Below, piece after piece: positions 1 to 7,587 of a stretch of DNA of 36,790 nucleotides (position 1 is the stretch's first letter; every line of letters begins with the position of its first letter). Source of the stretch: an uncultured Ruminococcus sp. (GTDB lineage Bacteria; Bacillota; Clostridia; Oscillospirales; Acutalibacteraceae). The translations under genes were made by a program, and so were the position numbers. The stretch lies in the NCBI GenBank assembly GCA_902790475.1, contig CADASG010000037.1:1-36790 (forward strand). Direction: 5' to 3'. The notes beneath the pieces were generated by a model that saw only the letters and a program-made list of their open reading frames with translations, was not told the origin of the DNA and ran no database searches.

Positions 1-1
1 C

Positions 2-163
2 ATCTTCGACAGCTTTTGGCGCGGCTCCAATACGGGTAGTAACAGCGGCAGCGGCTTGGGACTGTACATCTGCCGCACCCTGATGCGCAAAATGAACGGC
101 GACATTTTTGCGGAAACAAACGATGGGGATATGGTTGTTACGGTGGTTTATGCTGTTGCCTAA
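2..163 (+). CDS. Sensor histidine kinase, C-terminal fragment
   Basis: Only the last 53 codons lie in the window; the frame is open from the left edge and ends at TAA. The fragment starts IFDSFWRG and contains GSGLGLYI, which match the F box and the G2 box of the HATPase_c ATP-binding domain of two-component kinases. It ends about 30 residues after the G2 box, as is usual when the ATPase domain closes the protein. The sensor domain, the phospho-acceptor His and any partner response regulator would lie to the left, outside the window. The next gene is on the other strand, so this is the last gene of its operon. The substrate and signal cannot be told from this piece. Confidence 0.8.
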   Translation: MFDSFWRGSNTGSNSGSGLGLYICRTLMRKMNGDIFAETNDGDMVVTVVYAVA

Positions 164-341
164 GGAAATATTATTTTTACCTTCAAAATCAGTAATTGTA
201 ACGTTTACGAGCATTTGCTGACCGACAACACTTGAGAGCATTGCGCTTTTGTGTGAAAAAAACAGCCGAAAAACAGATCAATACAACTTTTAAATAAAAC
301 CCTCTAACATCTGTTATAAAGCGTTTATATGAAATCTGTAT

Positions 342-384
342 AACAAAACAGCTTCCGCAGTGAGTATGCGGAAGCTGTTTTGTT
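342..384. terminator. Long hairpin, probable bidirectional terminator
   Basis: An 18-base perfect inverted repeat (342-359 with 367-384, 7-base loop) starts with AACAAAACAG and ends with its complement, so either strand ends in a T-rich arm. It lies 3 bases past the stop codon of the VanZ-like gene and downstream of the kinase fragment, so it can end transcription from both sides. Confidence 0.75.
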
Positions 385-387
385 AGG

Positions 388-924
388 TCAAAGAAATAAT
401 TGTTTTATCCTTTGCGGTAAGATGGCATATATTCCATAGCCTATATATGCGCCCGACAGATTAAGAATAATATCATCAATATCAATGTTTCGGTACATGT
501 TGCCGATTGCGAATCCGATAAACAGTTGAGATGATTCAATCGCTATTGTAAACGACAGTGCGATAACTAACTTTTGCCACCGGCGCGGAAGCTTAAACAG
601 CAATAACACCAATACGCCGAAAGGGACGGACAAAGCAATATTACCTATGATTTGCGTAACGGCGGTTGCGGTTATTCCGTTTTGAAATGCCGATATAATT
701 GTTTTGAATGGCGTGAAATTATACCATGTTACTGCATCGGTATACTCTGTTAAGTCATCGTAGACTATAGGAAATAAGGTGACGATTGCTACGCCAACCA
801 GATAAATAATAAAAATACACGTGACAATGATCCTTTTAACAGGACGTTTTCTAATCAATGCATAAATAAGATAAACAGCCAAGATAACTGTTCCAATCAA
901 TACAGCAAAACCGTTTGTAATCAT
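388..924 (-). CDS. VanZ-like family membrane protein
   Basis: A 178-residue protein with about five hydrophobic segments (roughly residues 4-24, 31-55, 84-110, 118-140 and 153-169). The stretch VTLFPI after the second segment, the NFTPFKTI motif and the later acidic motif ESSQLFIG fit the VanZ-like family (PF04892). VanZ itself gives low-level teicoplanin resistance, but most family members have no known role, so a resistance function should not be assumed. The start is preceded by AGGAG at good spacing. The gene stands alone, facing away from the antiporter gene, and ends at the long hairpin at 342-384. Confidence 0.8.
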   Translation of the reverse strand: MITNGFAVLIGTVILAVYLIYALIRKRPVKRIIVTCIFIIYLVGVAIVTLFPIVYDDLTEYTDAVTWYNFTPFKTIISAFQNGITATAVTQIIGNIALSVPFGVLVLLLFKLPRRWQKLVIALSFTIAIESSQLFIGFAIGNMYRNIDIDDIILNLSGAYIGYGIYAILPQRIKQLFL

Positions 925-1131
925 TCATTTCGCTCCTTTTTTTGTATACGATAAATCAAATCAATATCGAGCTGTATTTATCCTAACATAATCGGTTGTG
1001 ATTTTCAAGAAGGATTTGAATAAATACTGTAATTCAGATTTTATATACTTTTTCTTTGAGCAATATGCCGAAATATATGTGCTTTATTTAGATAAAGTGC
1101 CTAAAGTTTGTCGAAAACTATCAAAAAAATA

Positions 1132-1160
1132 TTGCACAAATATCTCATTTGTGGTAGTAT
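1132..1160 (+). promoter_or_regulatory. Promoter of the antiporter gene
   Basis: TTGCAC at 1132-1137 and TAGTAT at 1155-1160 are 17 bases apart. This puts the start of transcription near 1167, about 50 bases before the chosen ATG at 1216, and argues against the longer reading frame that opens at 1108, upstream of the promoter. Confidence 0.55.
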
Positions 1161-1215
1161 ATTTCTATCTTATGCTGACAAAAAATCGGCAAATAAAAAA
1201 GAGAGGGTAACATTT

Positions 1216-2958
1216 ATGACAAAAACAAAGAAAATTGTCCTTGTCTGCGCGGCTGTAGTTATTGTCGGACTGCTGGTTTGGGCATGTGTTTCGGGCGGTT
1301 CGCTCGGAACGGTCAAGTGTCCGGACTGCGGAGGCTCGGGGCAAATCGACAGCGCCGCCTGTGAAACCTGTGAGGGCGAAGGCATGGTGCGCGGCACCTG
1401 GTGGGCGCTGCTTCCTCCGATCATCGCGATCGGTCTTGCACTGATAACCAAAGAGGTCTATTCCTCGCTTACGGTCGGTCTTGTCGCCGGCGGTGTGATT
1501 TACGCTGTAAATCCGCACGGCTTGTTCGGCACCTTCTTCCATCCGCTGGCGTCTATGAATGAGATCAACGAAAACGGCTTGATAAACGCGGTCAGTTCAA
1601 CGGCAGGCGTGTTTATCTTCCTGGTCGAGCTGGGAATTATTGTAGCGCTGGTGAACAAAGCCGGAGGCTCTCAGGCGTTCGGACGCTGGGCGGCAAAGCA
1701 TATCAAGTCACGCACCGGCGCAATGCTCGCGACCTTTGTACTCGGTGTGCTGATTTTTATCGACGACTATTTCAACTGTCTGACTGTAGGTTCCGTAATG
1801 AAGCCCGTTACCGACGGTCATAAGATCTCTCGTGCGAAATTCTCATACCTTATCGACGCGACTGCCGCTCCCGTATGCATGATAGCGCCTGTCTCCTCGT
1901 GGGCAGCAGCTGTTGCCACATACGCCGAGGACGGTCAGGGACTCAAGCTTTTCATTACAGCTATCCCGTATAACTTCTATTCGCTCCTTACCTTTGTGTT
2001 CATTATCGCTATCTGCGTGATGAATTTTGACTACGGTTCCATGGCTATGCACGAGTATAACGCCATGTATAACAACGACCTCTACACAACCGGCGAGAGA
2101 GTTGACAAGGAGCTTGAAAGCGAGAAGGTCAACCCGAACGGAAAGGTCATTGACCTTATCCTGCCTGTCGTTTTTCTGATATTGATTTCCGTATTTGCGC
2201 TCATTTATATCGGCGGATTCCTCAATCATACAGACAGCGAGAATTATCTCAACTTTATCAACGCGTTCGGCAATACCGACGCGACTGTGGCTCTGCCGTG
2301 GGCAGGAGCGATCGCGCTGGTATGCATCATCGGTTACCTGATCGTGCGCAAGTCGATCACATTTTCCGAGAGCATGGAAGCGGTTCCCAAGGGCTTTACT
2401 GCAATGGTACCTCCTATCCTGATACTCACCTTTGCCACAGCGCTTAAGAACATCACAATGGATCTGGGCGCGAAGTATTACGTTTACGACCTGATGAAGA
2501 ACAGCGCGGAAGGACTGCAAAACTTCCTTCCTGCCATCATCTTCCTCGTCGCCTGCTTCCTTGCGTTCTCTACAGGTACTTCATGGGGAACCTTCGGTAT
2601 TCTGATCCCGATCGTACTTTCCATTTTCCAGAGCGGAGAGCTTCAGGTCATCGGTATTTCCGCCTGCTTGGCAGGAGCGGTATGCGGCGACCACTGCTCA
2701 CCTATCTCAGATACAACTATCATGTCCTCGGCAGGCGCTCAGTGTAACCACATAAACCATGTGTCCACGCAGCTGCCATACGCACTCAGCGTTGCCGGTA
2801 TCTCATTTGTCTGCTTCCTGATGGCAGGTTTTGTTCAGACGTGGTATATCGTGCTTCCTATCGGTGTGCTGCTTACGGTCTTGTTCCTGCTGTTTATGAA
2901 GTTTGTGAATAAAAACGGAAAACAGGCGGAAACGATCGTCAAACAAAAAACCAAATAA
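1216..2958 (+). CDS. NhaC-type Na+/H+ antiporter family protein with DnaJ-like Cys module
   Basis: A 580-residue inner-membrane carrier of the Na+/H+ antiporter family PF03553 (NhaC, MleN, YuiF group). The hallmark GDHCSPISDTTIMSS lies near the C-terminal third, with FIDDYFNCLTVGS and STGTSWGTFG elsewhere; ten or more membrane segments are visible. Such proteins exchange Na+ for H+ or drive organic acid exchange; the substrate is not evident. The odd part is the N terminus: one membrane segment (about 7-24), then a hydrophilic loop with CPDCGGSG (35-42) and CETCEGEG (49-56), both fitting the CxxCxGxG pattern of a DnaJ zinc centre, before the transporter core begins near residue 61. The start at 1216 is chosen because GAGAGGG precedes it; an in-frame start at 1108 lies upstream of the promoter. 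Confidence 0.88.
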   Translation: MTKTKKIVLVCAAVVIVGLLVWACVSGGSLGTVKCPDCGGSGQIDSAACETCEGEGMVRGTWWALLPPIIAIGLALITKEVYSSLTVGLVAGGVIYAVNPHGLFGTFFHPLASMNEINENGLINAVSSTAGVFIFLVELGIIVALVNKAGGSQAFGRWAAKHIKSRTGAMLATFVLGVLIFIDDYFNCLTVGSVMKPVTDGHKISRAKFSYLIDATAAPVCMIAPVSSWAAAVATYAEDGQGLKLFITAIPYNFYSLLTFVFIIAICVMNFDYGSMAMHEYNAMYNNDLYTTGERVDKELESEKVNPNGKVIDLILPVVFLILISVFALIYIGGFLNHTDSENYLNFINAFGNTDATVALPWAGAIALVCIIGYLIVRKSITFSESMEAVPKGFTAMVPPILILTFATALKNITMDLGAKYYVYDLMKNSAEGLQNFLPAIIFLVACFLAFSTGTSWGTFGILIPIVLSIFQSGELQVIGISACLAGAVCGDHCSPISDTTIMSSAGAQCNHINHVSTQLPYALSVAGISFVCFLMAGFVQTWYIVLPIGVLLTVLFLLFMKFVNKNGKQAETIVKQKTK

Positions 2959-2966
2959 TTCATTTC

Positions 2967-2994
2967 AAGCCTGCCGTTTAACTGCGGCAGGCTT
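2967..2994 (+). terminator. Hairpin after the antiporter gene
   Basis: A 10-base-pair stem (2967-2976 with 2985-2994) starts 8 bases after the antiporter stop. The following sequence is only moderately T-rich and runs straight into the ribosome binding site of the next gene, so it may be a leaky terminator between two co-transcribed genes. Confidence 0.5.
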
Positions 2995-3010
2995 GTTGTC
3001 AGGTGATGTT

Positions 3011-3820
3011 ATGATTATTGACACGCACGCTCACATCGGAAAGGTGCTGAGCTTCGATATGACCATTGAACAGATTTTGTACTCCATGGAACGCTACGGA
3101 GTGGATTTTACGCTGCTGAGCAATATCGAGGCGGTGGAAAACGATCATGAAGGGAATCCCGTGCCCAAGCGGTTCCAAAAGCCTCAGAACGAGCTGCTCA
3201 GGCAGACCGTTGAGCTTGTGAGACCGCACCGCGAAAGGCTTGGCATACTTATATGGATGAAGTGCCGCTGCGAGCAGCCGGACAGGGAGACGGTATCCCT
3301 GATCCGCGAGAACCGCGATTTGATATACGGAATAAAGCTGCACCCGTATCACTCACGCACCGCTCCCGATGACCCTCGGTTAGAGCCGGTTTATGAGCTT
3401 GCGCGGCAATTTGACCTGCCGATTGTTTCCCATACGGGCGGCTGTGAGGAAGCGCGTTCGATCCATCTTTACAATGCGGCAAAAACCCATGCCGACCTGA
3501 ACTTTGTTATGGTGCATATGGACTTGGGTACCGACAACAAAGAGGCTATCGACCTGTTGGGAAAGCTCCCGAATCTTTACGGCGATACAACATGGGTACC
3601 CGTCAGTTCCACGCTTGAAGCTGTCAGAAGGTGGGGAAGCGAAAAAATCCTTTTCGGTACCGATAACCCCATTGACGGCAAAGATACTCTGCTGCATAAC
3701 AAAACCGGAGACCGTTCTCTCTATCAGGAATACTTCAACGAGTTTAGAGCCATGGTCAGTCCCGGCGAATACGCCGACATAATGTATCGCAACGCCAAAA
3801 GACTGTTTCATATCGGCTGA
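3011..3820 (+). CDS. Amidohydrolase-family metal-dependent hydrolase
   Basis: A 269-residue TIM-barrel hydrolase of the amidohydrolase 2 type (PF04909). The first strand carries DTHAH (residues 4-8), the HxH metal ligands; further on come KLHPYH, VSHTGG and FGTDNP, which supply the other expected ligands His, His and Asp. The natural substrate of these enzymes is usually unknown; it may be a decarboxylation or hydrolysis of a small carboxylate. ATG at 3011 follows AGGTGA by five bases and starts directly at the first strand; a TTG at 2993 in the same frame lies inside the preceding hairpin and is less likely. It probably shares the antiporter transcript. Confidence 0.8.
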   Translation: MIIDTHAHIGKVLSFDMTIEQILYSMERYGVDFTLLSNIEAVENDHEGNPVPKRFQKPQNELLRQTVELVRPHRERLGILIWMKCRCEQPDRETVSLIRENRDLIYGIKLHPYHSRTAPDDPRLEPVYELARQFDLPIVSHTGGCEEARSIHLYNAAKTHADLNFVMVHMDLGTDNKEAIDLLGKLPNLYGDTTWVPVSSTLEAVRRWGSEKILFGTDNPIDGKDTLLHNKTGDRSLYQEYFNEFRAMVSPGEYADIMYRNAKRLFHIG

Positions 3821-3850
3821 TCATTCCCGACGGATTTCCGCAAAATTCAT

Positions 3851-3879
3851 TTGACAAAAATTCCCATGTATCTTACAAT
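3851..3879 (+). promoter_or_regulatory. Promoter of the methyltransferase operon
   Basis: TTGACA (3851-3856) and TACAAT (3874-3879) with a 17-base spacer, about 33 bases before the start codon. This separates the methyltransferase operon from the hydrolase upstream. Confidence 0.75.
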
Positions 3880-3912
3880 AATACTACAAAAACTAAAAAG
3901 GAAGTGCGCGGA

Positions 3913-4548
3913 ATGAAATATCATAAACTTGTGGAAAACGCAGTTAAGCCCGACGGCTTTTGGGGAAAGCTGATGATCCGCTCCATGAACAAGGGACACA
4001 GCGAGCTTACCGACTGGGCGCTGTCTTTTCTCGAAGTAGAAAACGGCGATCACGTGCTTGACGTAGGCTGCGGAGGAGGAAGAACCGTTCGGAAGCTGTG
4101 CGGTTTGGTAGGCTGCGGCAAGGCTTACGGAGTAGACTACTCCGAGCTGTGTGTGAAGAAATCACAAAAGCTGAACGAGCGTGATATCCTGTGCCGCAAG
4201 GCGAAGATACAACAGGCATCCGTTTCGGCGCTTCCGTACGACGACAATACATTTGACAAGGTAATAGCAGTGGAAACCTACTACTTTTGGCCTGACAAGC
4301 TAAACGATCTGCGCGAGGTTTACCGCGTGCTTAAACCGGGCGGCAGGCTGATGCTGGTGTTTGAAATGCTGTACGACCCGCAAAATCCCGATAAATGGAG
4401 TTCGGTGGAGCAGCGCTTGGGGATCAAGGCGGTTGCCGAGGACGAGATACACAGGATTCTTCTTGAGGCAGGTTATGAAAATATCAAGACCTACACGCAC
4501 GAAGGAAAAAGCTGGCTTTGCGCTGTGGGTGAGAGGGAGAATATATGA
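3913..4548 (+). CDS. Class I SAM-dependent methyltransferase
   Basis: A 211-residue methyltransferase of the Methyltransf_11/25 type. VLDVGCGGG (about residues 48-56) is motif I, the glycine-rich loop that binds S-adenosylmethionine; SALPYDDNTFD and LKPGGRLMLVFE match the later core motifs. The substrate cannot be read from the sequence. The ATG at 3913 is preferred over an in-frame GTG at 3904 because the GTG overlaps the AGGAAG ribosome binding site, which sits at the right distance from the ATG. The end overlaps the next gene by four bases (ATGA), so translation is probably coupled to the dehydrogenase. Confidence 0.85.
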   Translation: MKYHKLVENAVKPDGFWGKLMIRSMNKGHSELTDWALSFLEVENGDHVLDVGCGGGRTVRKLCGLVGCGKAYGVDYSELCVKKSQKLNERDILCRKAKIQQASVSALPYDDNTFDKVIAVETYYFWPDKLNDLREVYRVLKPGGRLMLVFEMLYDPQNPDKWSSVEQRLGIKAVAEDEIHRILLEAGYENIKTYTHEGKSWLCAVGERENI

Positions 4549-5306
4549 AAGCATTAATAACGGGTGCAAGCTCGGGACTCGGAAAGGAATTCGCGCGTTA
4601 TTTGGCGGAGCTGGGCTACGACCTGATAATCGCCGCGCGACGCGTAGACAAGCTAAACGAGCTTAAAGATGAGCTTGATTCGGTCAGCGTCCGTGTAATA
4701 AGCATCGATCTTTCCAACGAGCAGGATGCGATAGACATGTATAAGCATCTGCGCGATGAGGGAGAGCAGATAGATTTTTTGATAAACAACGCAGGCTTCG
4801 GCGCCTACGGCAAGTTTACCGAGGTGGATCTGGAACGGGAATTAAAACTGATACACACCAATATAAGCTCTCTTCACATTCTCACCAAGCTCTGTTTGCG
4901 CGATATGACCGAGCGCGGCAGCGGCGTGATCCTGAATGTCGGTTCAATGGCAGGCTTTTGCGCGGGTCCGACCTTTGCGAGCTACTACGCCTCAAAAAAC
5001 TATGTCGTGCGGCTCACGCAGGCGATACACGAAGAGCTCAGACGCGAGGGAAGTCCCGTCAGGGTGTCCGCCTTGTGCCCGGGCCCCGTCAATACAAATT
5101 TTAACGATGTTGCCAACGTGCGTTTTTCCGTAAAGGGGCTCGACCCGAAAATGGTGGCGCGTTATGCCGTTGACTGTGCGCTCAGGGGCAAAATGCTGAT
5201 TATACCCGGCTTTTTGATGAAGCTTACAAAAGTGATGGAGCACTTTCTCAGTGAAAAAGCTCTGACTCGTTTTTCATACAACGTCCAATCCAAAAAGCAG
5301 GGATAG
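4545..5306 (+). CDS. Short-chain dehydrogenase/reductase (SDR)
   Basis: A 253-residue classical SDR. The N terminus has the cofactor-binding motif TGASSGLG (residues 6-13), then LINNAGFGAYG, and the catalytic YxxxK in SYYASK near residue 150, with PGPVNTNF after it. Arg residues after the second strand (AARR) suggest NADP(H) rather than NAD(H), an inference. The protein would reduce or oxidise a carbonyl/hydroxyl group on an unknown, perhaps lipid, substrate: related proteins of the DltE/YqjQ group act near the membrane. It overlaps the methyltransferase gene and is five bases from the YihY/BrkB gene, so the three form an operon. Confidence 0.88.
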   Translation: MKALITGASSGLGKEFARYLAELGYDLIIAARRVDKLNELKDELDSVSVRVISIDLSNEQDAIDMYKHLRDEGEQIDFLINNAGFGAYGKFTEVDLERELKLIHTNISSLHILTKLCLRDMTERGSGVILNVGSMAGFCAGPTFASYYASKNYVVRLTQAIHEELRREGSPVRVSALCPGPVNTNFNDVANVRFSVKGLDPKMVARYAVDCALRGKMLIIPGFLMKLTKVMEHFLSEKALTRFSYNVQSKKQG

Positions 5307-5311
5307 AGATC

Positions 5312-6244
5312 ATGAAAAAAACAATTCTGTCCGTTTACGGTAAGCTTAAACCGTTTATAAAGAAAATCAACAGCGACAATATATTTGCTATCGCGGGACA
5401 GTCTGCTTTCTTCTTGATCCTATCGTCTGTTCCGCTGTTGATGTTTGGCGTGTCGCTGCTGCAAAACATGCATATTCCCGAGGAAGCGCTTGATAAGGTT
5501 TTTGCTATTGTTTTCAACGAAGCCGTTACCAAAAACGTTTCTTCGTTTATCAGCAATCTGTACCGTGACGCTACAAGTATTTCAGTGATAACGCTTATCG
5601 TTACGCTTTGGTCGGCTGCGAAGGGGATCCACGCAGTCACCAACGGCTTGAACAGGATACACAATACATATGAGAACCGCAACTGGCTTTTCCTGCGGCT
5701 TCGTGCCATGCTGTACACGGTTTTGGTGTTCGTCATCATGTTCGCTTCCATGATAGTTTTGATGCTCGGTTCGACGGTAAGCGACTGGCTGTCGGAATCA
5801 ATGGAAAGTCTGCCTATGATTCTGTCACTGCTCGTACAGCTTCGCTATGTCATAATTTTCATTTATATCGTGACTATGTTTGCCCTTCTTTACCGCAACT
5901 TTCCCAATTTAAGCAAGGAGCAGCGGCGGCAATACGGCTTTTTCAGTCAGCTTCCGGGAGCACTGTTTACGGCTGCCGCGTGGTTTTTGCTGACGATCGG
6001 TATTTCGATCTACGTTACCGATTTTAACGGATTCTCTATTTACGGAGGCTTGCTGCGTTTGGCAGTGATCATGATTTGGCTTTATTTCTGTATGATTTGC
6101 CTGATGATCGGCGCGGAGTTAAACTACTGTTACAACAGTCAGATCCGCCGCTTCTACGACAGACTGCGAGATCGGCTGAAGGCAGGGAAAAAGGACAAAA
6201 AGAAGAAAAACAGCAAAGCTAAAAAACAAAGCAAAAAAAGCTAA
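5312..6244 (+). CDS. YihY/BrkB-family membrane protein
   Basis: A 310-residue membrane protein with about six hydrophobic segments and the family landmarks AGQSAFFLILSSVPLLM near the N terminus, WSAAKGIHAVTNGLNRIH in the middle, and YGGLLRLAVIMIWLYFC near the end (PF03631, formerly mislabelled RNase BN). The family's function is unsettled; roles in transport or envelope integrity have been proposed. The last 30 or so residues are almost all Lys, Arg and Ser, a basic cytoplasmic tail. It is the last gene of the methyltransferase operon, which ends at the hairpin at 6258-6293. Confidence 0.88.
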   Translation: MKKTILSVYGKLKPFIKKINSDNIFAIAGQSAFFLILSSVPLLMFGVSLLQNMHIPEEALDKVFAIVFNEAVTKNVSSFISNLYRDATSISVITLIVTLWSAAKGIHAVTNGLNRIHNTYENRNWLFLRLRAMLYTVLVFVIMFASMIVLMLGSTVSDWLSESMESLPMILSLLVQLRYVIIFIYIVTMFALLYRNFPNLSKEQRRQYGFFSQLPGALFTAAAWFLLTIGISIYVTDFNGFSIYGGLLRLAVIMIWLYFCMICLMIGAELNYCYNSQIRRFYDRLRDRLKAGKKDKKKKNSKAKKQSKKS

Positions 6245-6257
6245 AACAGTATATTGT

Positions 6258-6293
6258 CCCTTCGTTTTCACATACTATCTGTGAAACGGAGGG
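6258..6293 (+). terminator. Strong hairpin: operon terminator that also covers the next ribosome binding site
   Basis: The left arm 6258-6272 pairs with 6280-6293 (14 pairs, one bulged T at 6268, one G-T pair, 7-base loop). The right arm holds GGAGGG, the only ribosome binding site for the ATG at 6301, and is followed by CTTTTAT. It can end the upstream operon and can also hide the ribosome binding site in any transcript that reads through. Confidence 0.65.
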
Positions 6294-6300
6294 CTTTTAT

Positions 6301-7014
6301 ATGCGTTTAAAATTCCGAAAAAAAATTATTGTTTCCGTTATCTCAGCGCTGATCGCATTCAGCGTTCTGCCCGTGAACGCGGCGTTTGAGATAGATGATC
6401 TGAAAAAGGACGACCGAATGAGCTTTGGCTACAGTATCATCAACGGTTATTCCAAGTTAAGCGAGAAAAGCGGCTTGACTTCCTACAAAAAAGCTGCGGT
6501 ATTCAGCTCGCCTGATTTAAGCAATCCCTGTCTGTTGGCGCTTGCAGGAGGCTTTTATCTGACGAACAGAGTGGATATGGATCGGCTTATAAAGGATAAC
6601 GGATACGCGATGGAGCTGATAAAAAAGTTAAACGGCTTTTTGGGCGGGATGTGGATAAAAAACGAAAGAGCGCAGACGCTGAAACAGGAACTGAAACGAG
6701 AAGGTGTGAAGATCCTTGACGCTTATGATACCGTCGGCTTGTATATAATCGAGGGCGATCGTTCGCTTGCACAAAAGCTTATGCAGGACAGGTCTGCGGA
6801 TTTTGTTTTCGCAGGCGGAGAGGTGCCGTCGTCCATGAAGGATATGAACATGGACGGCAGCTCCGACCGCGCTGACATTCCTCTTATCCAGCGCTATCTT
6901 ACAAAGGAGCTGCACAGTCCTGACAGGGATATTCAGCATTACTACGATTTTGCCGCTGATATCAACGGCGATAAATATGTGGACATCAACGACGTCACCG
7001 CCCTCCAGCGGTGA
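6301..7014 (+). CDS. Secreted dockerin-type protein with shortened second repeat
   Basis: A 237-residue protein. Residues 1-28 are a typical signal peptide (basic start, hydrophobic core, VNAA). The middle, about 30-175, is a domain I do not recognise. The C terminus is dockerin-like: DMNMDGSSDRAD followed by IQRYL, then DINGDKYVDIND followed by TALQR and the stop. The two 12-residue loops keep the calcium ligands at positions 1, 3, 5 and 12, but the second helix is cut after LQR, where dockerins usually continue with Y/F-L and several residues. Dockerins anchor secreted proteins to cohesins. The stop codon lies within the terminator stem. No promoter is obvious between 6245 and 6300. Confidence 0.75.
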   Translation: MRLKFRKKIIVSVISALIAFSVLPVNAAFEIDDLKKDDRMSFGYSIINGYSKLSEKSGLTSYKKAAVFSSPDLSNPCLLALAGGFYLTNRVDMDRLIKDNGYAMELIKKLNGFLGGMWIKNERAQTLKQELKREGVKILDAYDTVGLYIIEGDRSLAQKLMQDRSADFVFAGGEVPSSMKDMNMDGSSDRADIPLIQRYLTKELHSPDRDIQHYYDFAADINGDKYVDINDVTALQR

Positions 7015-7028
7015 TGTTTTTTATTTTT
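6992..7028 (+). terminator. Intrinsic terminator overlapping the dockerin gene 3' end
   Basis: The stem 6992-7001 with 7008-7017 (10 pairs, one G-T) has a 6-base loop and is followed by TTTTTTATTTTT. The stop codon of the dockerin gene (7012-7014) is in the right arm, so the last six or seven codons are part of the terminator. Confidence 0.8.
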
Positions 7029-7036
7029 GTAATAGG

Positions 7037-7064
7037 TTGACAACCGCAAAAATCATGGTATAAT
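7037..7064 (+). promoter_or_regulatory. Promoter of the marR-ABC exporter operon
   Basis: TTGACA (7037-7042) and TATAAT (7059-7064), 16 bases apart. The following A/T-rich sequence up to 7100 has TTAG and CTAA about 26 bases apart and could hold a MarR operator, but the dyad is too weak to call. Confidence 0.75.
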
Positions 7065-7116
7065 ATAATTAGTTCTATATCAAACAGTTTAATTCTAAAC
7101 AATCGGAGGTGATCAA

Positions 7117-7587
7117 ATGGATGAAGAATACCCGATCCAATCCATAGGCTATGATGTAAAGGTGATCCATCATCTGATCCAGCGTGAGATGATCAAATCT
7201 GCCGTTGAGATGGGAGTAGACAGAGTTACTGTCATGCACGGCTGGATAATCGGTTATTTGGCCCGCAACAGGGAGCGCGACGTTTACCAGCGCGATATCG
7301 AAGCGAAGTTCGGGATATCCCGTTCGACCGTGACCAATATTCTGCAGTGCATGGAAAAAAACGGTTACATCAAACGCGAGTCGGTGCCGTCCGACGCGCG
7401 CCTTAAAAAGCTGACGCTTACCGAAAAGGGAGAGGCTACAGACGTTATCCTGCAAAAAGCCATTGCTCAAAACGAGGAGCGTTTCAACAGTCTTTTGTCA
7501 GAAGATGAACGTGATGAGTTCCTGAAACTCACACATAAGCTCCGCGCGGGGCTGGAAATGATTTCAAAAGGAGAATGCAATGATTAA
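7117..7587 (+). CDS. MarR-family transcriptional regulator
   Basis: A 156-residue winged-helix repressor. The core reads RDIEAKFGISRSTVTNILQCM (helix-turn-helix), then KNGYIKRE and a wing with SDARLKKLTLTEKG, the DxRxxxxxLT signature of MarR proteins. The ATG follows GGAGGTGATC closely. The gene overlaps the first ABC exporter gene by eight bases, an arrangement often seen when a MarR protein represses its own drug- or metabolite-efflux operon. Autoregulation is therefore inferred. The ligand is unknown. Confidence 0.9.
   Translation: MDEEYPIQSIGYDVKVIHHLIQREMIKSAVEMGVDRVTVMHGWIIGYLARNRERDVYQRDIEAKFGISRSTVTNILQCMEKNGYIKRESVPSDARLKKLTLTEKGEATDVILQKAIAQNEERFNSLLSEDERDEFLKLTHKLRAGLEMISKGECND

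Noticed and set aside
998-1210. A 70-residue open reading frame upstream of the antiporter gene
   Set aside because: It overlaps the antiporter promoter, has no good ribosome binding site, and its protein is low in information and rich in Lys, Tyr and Phe as expected for A/T-rich non-coding sequence.
1108-1215. N-terminal extension of the antiporter reading frame
   Set aside because: It lies upstream of and across the promoter at 1132-1160; the ATG at 1216 has a ribosome binding site.
1165-2520. Reverse-strand reading frames across the antiporter gene (and similar ones in other long genes)
   Set aside because: They are on the complement of well-supported coding regions, lack ribosome binding sites and show no family features.
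2993-3010. TTG start of the amidohydrolase frame
   Set aside because: It lies in the right arm of the terminator-like hairpin, and the protein fold begins at the ATG at 3011.
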